Assembly: GCA_963556195.1 (NCBI GenBank)
Contig: OY744519.1
Location: forward strand, 103,351,500-103,415,499
DNA length: 64,000 bases
DNA from: Sepiola atlantica
Taxonomy: Eukaryota > Mollusca > Cephalopoda > Sepiida > Sepiolidae
Reading direction: 5' to 3'
The notes under the pieces are model-generated. The model was not told the origin of the DNA and did no database searches. It worked only from the letters and a program-made list of their open reading frames with translations. How positions within the stretch are numbered: the stretch's first letter is position 1; each line of letters opens with the position of its first letter. A program made the position numbers and the translations under genes. Below are positions 57,688 through 64,000 of this stretch, piece after piece.

Positions 57688-57908
57688 CACTGGCTTTATT
57701 GATGTCTCGCTGAGGTATGGTTTTGTTCAGTTCTAGGAGGTTCACCCTCCCAAGCTTTACCTTTTCTCTGAGAAGGGGTTAGTTTATTGCCTACTGGGGA
57801 ATGCTGACGAGGTTGTTCAAGCATTTTTTGTAAGCAAGAGTGCACTTATCCTAGTGCGCTGCTTCTCAAAACCACGCCTGCCCTTGTGTCTAACCTGGCA
57901 AGGAGGTA
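57688..57908 (+). repeat. U2-headed SINE, subfamily 2 body and tail
   Basis: TTCTAGGAGGTTCACCCTCC, TTAGTTTATTGCCTACTGGG, GAATGCTGACGAGG and the tail CTTGTGTCTAACCTGGC, AAGGAGGTAAAT. This copy shows the subfamily 2 body joined to the same tail as subfamily 1. The U2 head is missing. Confidence 0.65.
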
Positions 57909-58420
57909 AATAATATATTATTAGAATAGATTTTCTTTAACTCAACTTTGTTTAATGGCTATACTAAAAAGATTAATGCTACTCTCTCTCTCTCTGTCCC
58001 TCTCTTTCTCTTTCTCTGGTTAAATGGAAATTTATGTCACGTGACTCTGCTAATGTACCAAGAACACTGCGAATGAAATGTTACCATGCTTTTTTTTGTT
58101 TTTTTTTGAATGAGAATCCAAGATTGTTTAAATTGCTGATGGGTAGGAAGGAATACTGGTAGTCAAAGAAACAACAATAGCAATGATAATAAAAGTTATT
58201 TGAAGACTTAATGAAATGGAACATGTTAAATAATTTTACATTCGGCTGCCCTCAGGTTCAAATTGAATGTTATCTATTGACGGTTGCATTTTAATCTTAA
58301 ATCTGCTGGAAAAAAATGTATTTTACTTTCCATTTTTCTAAGTTTTTTTAAAATTTATTTTATTTTTCATCATACTTTTTCTGTTCTTTTCAACCAATCT
58401 CTCTCTCCCCCTTTCCCTCT

Positions 58421-58945
58421 CTGTTGATCTTTTTCCCCTTCCTTTTCTGTTGATCTCTTTCCCCTTCCTTTTCTGTTGATCTCTTTCCCCTTCCTTTTCT
58501 GTTGATCTCTTTCCCCTTCCTTTTCTGTTGATCTCTTTCCCCTTCCTTTTTCTGTTGATCTCTTTCCCCTTTCCTTTTCTGTTGATCTCTTTCCCCTTTC
58601 CTTTTCTGTTGATCTCTTTCCCCTTCCTTTTCTGTTGATCTCTTTCCCCTTCCTTTTCTGTTGATCTCTTTCCCCTTCCTTTTCTGTTGATCTCTTCCCC
58701 CTTCCTTTTCTGTTGATCTCTTTCCCCTTCCTTTTCTGTTGATCTCTTTCCCCTTCCTTTTCTGTTGATCTCTTTCCCCTTCCTTTTCTGTTGATCTATT
58801 TCCCCTTCCTTTTCTATTGATCTTTCTCTATCTCCTTCCTTTTCTCTTCTCTTGATCTCCCTTACTTCCTCTTCTCTTGATCTCCCTTACTTCCTTTTCT
58901 CTTGATCTCTCCTACTTCATTTTCTCTTCTCTTGATCTCTCTTCC
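58421..58945 (+). repeat. 26-base minisatellite, about 16 copies plus decayed units
   Basis: Unit TTTTCTGTTGATCTCTTTCC then CCTTCC, almost identical from 58,421 to about 58,830, with two 27-base variants, then TCTCTTGATCTCCCTTACTTCC-like units to 58,945. Strong strand bias: one strand is almost pure pyrimidine. Confidence 0.95.
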
Positions 58946-59419
58946 TACCTTTTATATTATATATAATTTATACTTTGTCTTTTTTCTTACTAGAAAAAGA
59001 ATAGAAAGAATTAGCATCACATTGTAGTTTATATCGTCCATCAACCGATATGCCATTGTTTTGAGGGGAAGATACGGAAAGACAGATAAAAACCACATAT
59101 GTCACTCATAGTAGATTTATAGAGAACTTTGTGATTGATGCTATGGATTATGAAACACGTTTTTACAATTTCACTTGAAGAATACCCATCCGAGGACAGG
59201 TAAAATTAATTCTCTGAATAGAACAGTTTTGCACCATTTTTATATCACCTTTATTTTCTTTTATTCATTTTTTACTTTTTCCTTGTTCAGGGGTCAGACG
59301 CTTTTCGGTATTATGCAAGCTCACTCTCCAGTTCACACGTTTCAGTGGGTCAGGTGTCTCTAAATTCTGCTCTGTGTGATGTTGACTTATTACTTGCTTC
59401 CAAGTTTTCCATTGCCGTC

Positions 59420-60130
59420 AACCTTCCTGTGTTTTAAGACATCCATACTTCTGCAACGGTTTATCCAGGCAGATGAACTTTCCACTTGACCATACCAGCG
59501 TAACTGATTCATTTTTAGGATAACCTCTATGCTGAGCAAATGTAGTGCTTTCAGCAAATCCTCTGACCTGATGTTTTGGGTTTAATAAGATTTAACATTG
59601 CAGATCCATCTAATCATTGATCTGTCATTGCGCTGCAGTTGGGCGAGAGACTGCTGGGTGAGGGCGCAGCATTCACTGTCATATAATATGACGCTCCTGG
59701 CATAGCTGCTATACAATCTCTCCTGAATGTAGAGAGGGATAGCTCGAGATGCTATCAGAGACAACTCACAAAATTTTGCCCATGCGGCCTTCACTCTTAT
59801 GATCATACTAAGCTCACATCCACCATCTGCATTCAGCATATCTCCTATGTAGCAGAAAGAGTACTATCTCCAGGGTATTATCATCCTGTACTATCTCTTT
59901 GTGGGGACGACCATAAATAGGATGCGCCTGTCCTATGCATCTCCTACACTTGCAGTTGGGGTTCGGGGCTAGCTTACCCTTCTGGTCACTGAATTGTATC
60001 ATATTCAAGGCGATTTATGGATCGCCTTGATCACATTGCATCTAACGCCCTTCAAGCATACAGAACAAGGATACCGACCAGAGCCCCATAGAGATTGTAG
60101 ACCAGAGCCACACACTATCACTTCGGTTTT
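59420..60130 (-). pseudogene. non-LTR retrotransposon, C-terminal part (family N), copy 2
   Basis: The minus frame at 59,839-59,582 reads MLNADGGCELSMIIRVKAAW, KFCELSLIASRAIPL, RLYSSYARSVILYDSECCAL and LQRNDRSMIRWICNV. This is the LGD.L...GG...A...R...AW.KFREL block and the RNDR.MIRWIC block of a non-LTR element C-terminal region. DNA on both sides continues the homology. Better preserved than the copy at 50,460, but with stops outside the 85-residue frame. Confidence 0.7.
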
Positions 60131-60479
60131 TAGGTAAATTCACCCTCAAATACTTGCCCCATGACTTTATTTTATGAAAATTAAAAGCAAGATATAACAC
60201 TACTAAACCTTATATCTAGAATATTTATTCAATTTTTGATCAATAGTCAATTACATTTGCAGTTCTTCAGTAACTGTTTCAATGTAACGGACGACAAAAA
60301 AGGTGAGCTGAGCAAATCGAACTGGCTTTCAATTGTTTTGAAATCAGTAAATCTTCTGGTAGATTCCACTTTTAAAGCCATCATCTTGGAAATTTATTTG
60401 CTTGTGTTACAAATTTTGTTTTTAATAAAGGAAAATGAACACAGATTTGTTCATTCAGCAACTTGGTAAAAACTTTAAT

Positions 60480-61130
60480 TTCCAGACACACGTGACTTGT
60501 GGGCATACCCCAGAGAGCTTTGTCACATGCTTGAAATAAAAACAAAATTCCGCCACTTATTATGGTTTTAGCTCTCAGGAGCAGCATGCCAGTCTCAACC
60601 CTTATCTGGTCAGTCCATCATTTTGGTGGTCGTCCTCTCTATCTTTTGTGAATGAAATCATCTTGATATGATTTCTTTACATAGCTGAAGTCTGGTAGCC
60701 AAGTAACATGTCCAAACCACGTTAATCTTTTTTCAAATAACGTTAATGGATCTGTTAATATTAAGCCTTTTTCTGATATCTGCATTTCGTAGTCTATCGC
60801 ACAAAGTTACTCCAAGGATAGTTCTTAAACATTTCATTTCAATGACATTCTGCTTCCTTATCATGCTCTGCCAGTATAGTCCATGTTTCACTTGCATATA
60901 CAGCAATAGGAACTATCAATGCATTGTAAAGTCTTCAGAGGCGTTGATATGTCCTTCATGCTCCATATCTTTTCTTGGAGACGTCCACATGCAAAAGTTG
61001 CTATTCTTATTCTTCTGTTAATGTCAGATGAGGATCCTGGAACTGTCGAGTCAAATTGACACTTACCGTCATAAAGGGCTCCAATAGTTGATAGAAATTT
61101 ATTTGCAGAATTAAGCATAGAGATTACCCA
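60480..61130 (-). pseudogene. non-LTR retrotransposon, C-terminal part (family P)
   Basis: Minus frame: LNSANKFLSTIGALYDGKCQ, SDINRRIRIATFACGRLQEK, then further down WFGHVTWLPDFSYVKKSY. The ELNRRI..A...FGKLQ and RL.WFGHV..MPD motifs are those of another non-LTR lineage. Stops and shifts; dead. Confidence 0.6.
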
Positions 61131-61295
61131 CTCATGAATTAGCAGCCAATCAGAACTCAGAGAATGGACTTGTCCTTTTGAGCATAATGGAACATTTCAG
61201 CTTTCTTATAAACCGGCTTTCTAGTGTTCTTTTCAGTTTATTTGCTTGTAGTTAAATTGGTTAGACAGTTTAACACTGACTAATAAATTCAATAT

Positions 61296-61380
61296 GGTGC
61301 TGCGAACAGGATTCAAACCTGTGAGGGAATAACCCATTGAATTTCGAATCCAATGGGTTATTCTGAGCCAAGAAACACAA
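61296..61380 (-). pseudogene. tRNA-Ser(CGA)-like pseudogene
   Basis: Minus strand: TTGGCTCAGAATAACCCA, TTGGATTCGAAATTCAATGG (anticodon arm with CGA), TTATTCCCTC (long variable arm), CACAGGTTTGAATCCTGTTC (T arm), GCAGCACCA. The long variable arm and CGA point to serine. The 5' acceptor strand does not pair and CCA appears encoded, which suggests a retroposed copy. Confidence 0.55.
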
Positions 61381-61639
61381 AATCTTTGGGTTTTTTTTGG
61401 GTTTTTTTTCAACAGTTTTGTTGTCTATTGAGATATTATCTCCAGAAGAGGAAAAGATTTTGCATTTGCCTGGGTTCGCAATCCATGAGCAAATATGCCT
61501 TGTAGTTTTGTGTTTAGCTCATTCAGCTTTGGCATCATATTCACAGCACAAACCCATTTGTCACTCAGCATTTCTTTTGAAAAGTCACAATAGATGTTTT
61601 TTATATTGAAAAACATGACAATTTCTACTTTAAAACAAG

Positions 61640-61795
61640 GTTGCAGAGTCCGATTCAGACTCATAGGATTCCAAAAATTCTGATACCGATTCCTAGACTG
61701 TCTGATTCTAACTCCTTATTTTAAAGTCTTCCAATATTCAGACTGTCTATTGATTTTTCAGAAATTAAAAAATCCAACTCCGACTCTTTCCAAAA
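61640..61795 (+). repeat. GGAGTC-rich repeat, copy 4
   Basis: GTTGCAGAGTCCGATTCAGA, GGATTCCAAAAATTCTGATA, TATTTTAAAGTCTTCCAATA, ATCCAACTCCGACTC. Confidence 0.65.
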
Positions 61796-61926
61796 CCTGT
61801 TTTAATCAGCAGACATTTGTTTATTTCAGTAAAATTTGCCTGGATGTCTTCCAAGAAACTTGGGAATTATTTGTGTTTCAGTCCCTATGTGGTGAGCCTA
61901 GTTGAGAAGAGTAGTTACATTATTAT

Positions 61927-62537
61927 ATCTCTATATATTAAGTTAGGTATGTTTATATATTTGTGTGTACAGGATTCACTTCTAAACTAATTAACTGATC
62001 ATTATGAATTTTCAAACACAGCTGCAAGTTGTAAAGAGTTCCAATGTGGACTATATTTAGTTTAATTTAGTTTTATGCAAAGCATGTAAAAAGAAGGTGG
62101 AAGCCTTTCATCAAAATTCAGATACCTCCGATTTTTGTGAAATTTTAACAATAGGTATTAGATATCAAGTAATAAATATTCTCCAAATTTCAGTTACTTT
62201 GGAGTATTTAAAAAAGATTTTAGGGTGCATAATATGGGTACAATCCCCCATTAGAAAAATGAAAATATACCAGATTTGCATTGTCATTAGACACCAATTA
62301 AGCAAGATTCTCTGAATTTCACATTCTTAAGTTTAAGTCTTACATTTTAGACATTTTCTAGAATCAAAATCATGTAATGGATTTTGATCAAAATTGGAAT
62401 AAGGATTCTAGACATAAGGCTTAGTATCATTATATGTTGATTTTAATCTAAATAAGGGGACATAAAAGTGGTGCAAAACTGTTCTTTTTATGTATTTATT
62501 ATCAATTTTACCCGTCCTGAGACAGGTATTCTTCTAG
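61927..62537 (+). mobile_element. non-autonomous Helitron
   Basis: Starts A|TCTCTATATATTAAG and ends with hairpin CCTG-AGA-CAGG (62,516-62,526), then TATTCTT and CTAG|T. Inserted between A and T as Helitrons are. No protein is encoded. The last 80 bases match the end at 34,434. Confidence 0.6.
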
Positions 62538-62564
62538 TTAGATATATATTATCAACCATTTAAT

Positions 62565-63095
62565 GGCAAAAGTGTATTATAGTTAAAAGCTGAGAAATCG
62601 AAAATAAGCAAAATATACAACACAACTTTTACCAAACGATAGAAAATTTAATTTCCTATCGACCTGCATAGTTTTATACTTTTGAGACTTTAAGTTTAGT
62701 TATTTAAAAAAAAATTGTTATTTACTCTTAGCCGATTTCATCAATCAAAAAATGGTGGTCAATTTTTTTTAGGTGGTCGTTAATTTCAGTCTTAAAATAT
62801 TAAAGAAAAATTAGCTTACCCTAATCTGACTGAAAACCACCCCAGACTTAGGGTTAGTGGTACCGTAAGCCTATTAACATTTTTTTTTTAAATCGACCAC
62901 CAGTTTTGATTGACGAAATCAGATCAGTAAAAGTAAAAAAAAAAAATTTTTTTTAAATTGAAATAACAAAACTTACAAACAGTTTCAAGTTTAAAACTAT
63001 GTAGGTCGATAGATTTTCCATCGTTTGGTAAAAGTGATTTGTTGTATATTTTGCTTATTTTTTATTTTTCGGCTGTTAACTATACTGCACTTTTT
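62565..63095. mobile_element. foldback element with long arms
   Basis: Left arm AAGTGTATTATAGTTAA, AAAATAAGCAAAATATACAA, TTTTACCAAACGATAGAAAA, CCTATCGACC is mirrored by GGTCGATAGATTTTCCATCG, TTTGGTAAAAGTG, TTGTATATTTTGCTTATTTT and TTAACTATACTGCACTTT. Arms of about 220 bases, short middle with CCACCCCAGACTTAGGG. No coding capacity. Confidence 0.75.
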
Positions 63096-63099
63096 CCAA

Positions 63100-63450
63100 C
63101 TTTATTTAGAGATTATATTGTGTGCATCTGTATTTCTGTTTGTGAAGATTTAAAAAAAATTATATACAGTGGAATCTACTTATAATTCCTTATAATGTTA
63201 TGAATAGGCTGTTATCAAAATCGGTTTGTCCCAAAATAGTTTATTAAAATTTAATCTCTTAAATAAAAGAGCAAATGTCAAACTGATAATCCTCTGTCCG
63301 AAATGAAGTCAATTATTTCTTTCTCTTTTTTTTTTTTTTTTTTTTTAACCAATGCATCACATTTTGGCATTGAAAGTAGTTCAAGGATTTGTCCTCCATT
63401 TTTTTCACACACCGGTTGTCAGGGTAACTAGTTTATATAAAATGGAAATA
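63100..63450. other. no feature recognised
   Basis: A long poly-T run near 63,330; nothing else. Confidence 0.35.
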
Positions 63451-63454
63451 TTTT

Positions 63455-63815
63455 TTTGACATTGCATGGAGAGAAATGATATGAGAATGATACGATAGCT
63501 GTGTAATGTGAGTCTTAAAGACAGGTTTAGTTCTGATGATCTCAAAGGAAGATAAAATCTGGACAGTATAGTGAGATGTGTGCAGAACAGGAGGCTTCGA
63601 TGGTAAGAATGGATGATAGTTATTGGGTTAGTAGATGTAGAACAGTTGAGATAGCAGGTCCAGCCAAGGAAAAGATATGAGAAAGTGATAAAAATGGACT
63701 TGAGAGAAAGAGGATACATAAAGACCAGGCCAGAGCTAGGTTAGTTAGGAAGTCAGTCCTTGAAGCTGTTCAACACATGCCAGCGTGTAAAACAGACGTT
63801 AAACCTAATATGATG
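63455..63815 (+). pseudogene. non-LTR retrotransposon, C-terminal end (family M), copy 2
   Basis: TGCATGGAGAGAAATGATAT, GAGAATGAT, GTGTAATGTGAGTCTTAAAG and the end CCAGCGTGTAAAACAGACGT, TAAACCTAATATGATGATGA match 29,330-29,725 closely. Deletions near 63,600 distinguish the copies. Confidence 0.65.
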
Positions 63816-64000
63816 ATGATTACAGAAACATTTGATGTTTTTTTATCAGAATGTTATCATATAAGAAATAATAGTACTTCATCTTGTCTGAAATCAAAAG
63901 AAGGGTAAAAAAGTGGTTTAAAATGGAAAACATAGCATCTCCATTGTCATTATTCATGGGAACACCTAGAGTCTGCCTTCAGCCTGCCAAGCCGGAAGGA

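Noticed and set aside
63405..63719. 104-codon minus-strand frame
   Set aside because: Antisense shadow of the family M LINE tail, which reads on the plus strand.

Overview
This is a gene-poor, AT-rich stretch of an animal nuclear genome. The evidence is the eukaryotic retroelement relics (several non-LTR retrotransposon lineages, Penelope-like elements with GIY-YIG endonuclease, Helitron-type ends), a Tc1/mariner transposon, tRNA-, 5S- and U2 snRNA-derived retroposed sequences, abundant microsatellites and a short CCCTAA-type tract. The style suggests an aquatic invertebrate, perhaps a mollusc, but the sequence does not fix the species. I see no convincing host protein-coding gene. The one intact protein gene is a transposase.

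Layout. 1-9,000: non-LTR and U2-headed SINE fragments, foldback (palindromic) elements and microsatellites. 9,070-13,260: three copies of a unit carrying a hammerhead-ribozyme-like core, two of them forming a near-perfect 450-bp inverted repeat, then the C-terminal end of a Penelope-like element. 13,262-22,085: a giant tandem array of TATACATGCGTGTATG/TATACATATATGTATG-type units, split by an intact 1,331-bp mariner-like transposon at 17,471-18,801. 22,090-23,180: two head-to-head fragments of a second Penelope-like family (GIY-YIG domain) with a ribozyme-like 3' region and a 78-bp duplication. 23,800-35,700: mixed SINE, LINE, mariner and Helitron debris plus a 600-bp CT-rich tract. 35,700-42,900: mostly unrecognised, with a 37-bp minisatellite and a 5S-derived sequence. 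42,945-44,600: a decayed Tx1-like LINE. 45,000-64,000: dispersed repeats, a nested foldback element, Helitron-like ends, a 26-bp minisatellite and further LINE tails.

How it fits together. The apparent giant reading frames (up to about 1,400 codons in several frames on both strands) in the central array are not genes. Almost the whole array alternates pyrimidine and purine, and such DNA cannot spell a stop codon. Penelope-like remnants bound this array on both sides and other HHR-like units end in (TA)n, which suggests the array may have grown from Penelope-associated TA tracts. The TA-targeting mariner element then landed inside it. Many of the SINE-like copies share a U2 snRNA-like head and a common tail but differ in the middle.
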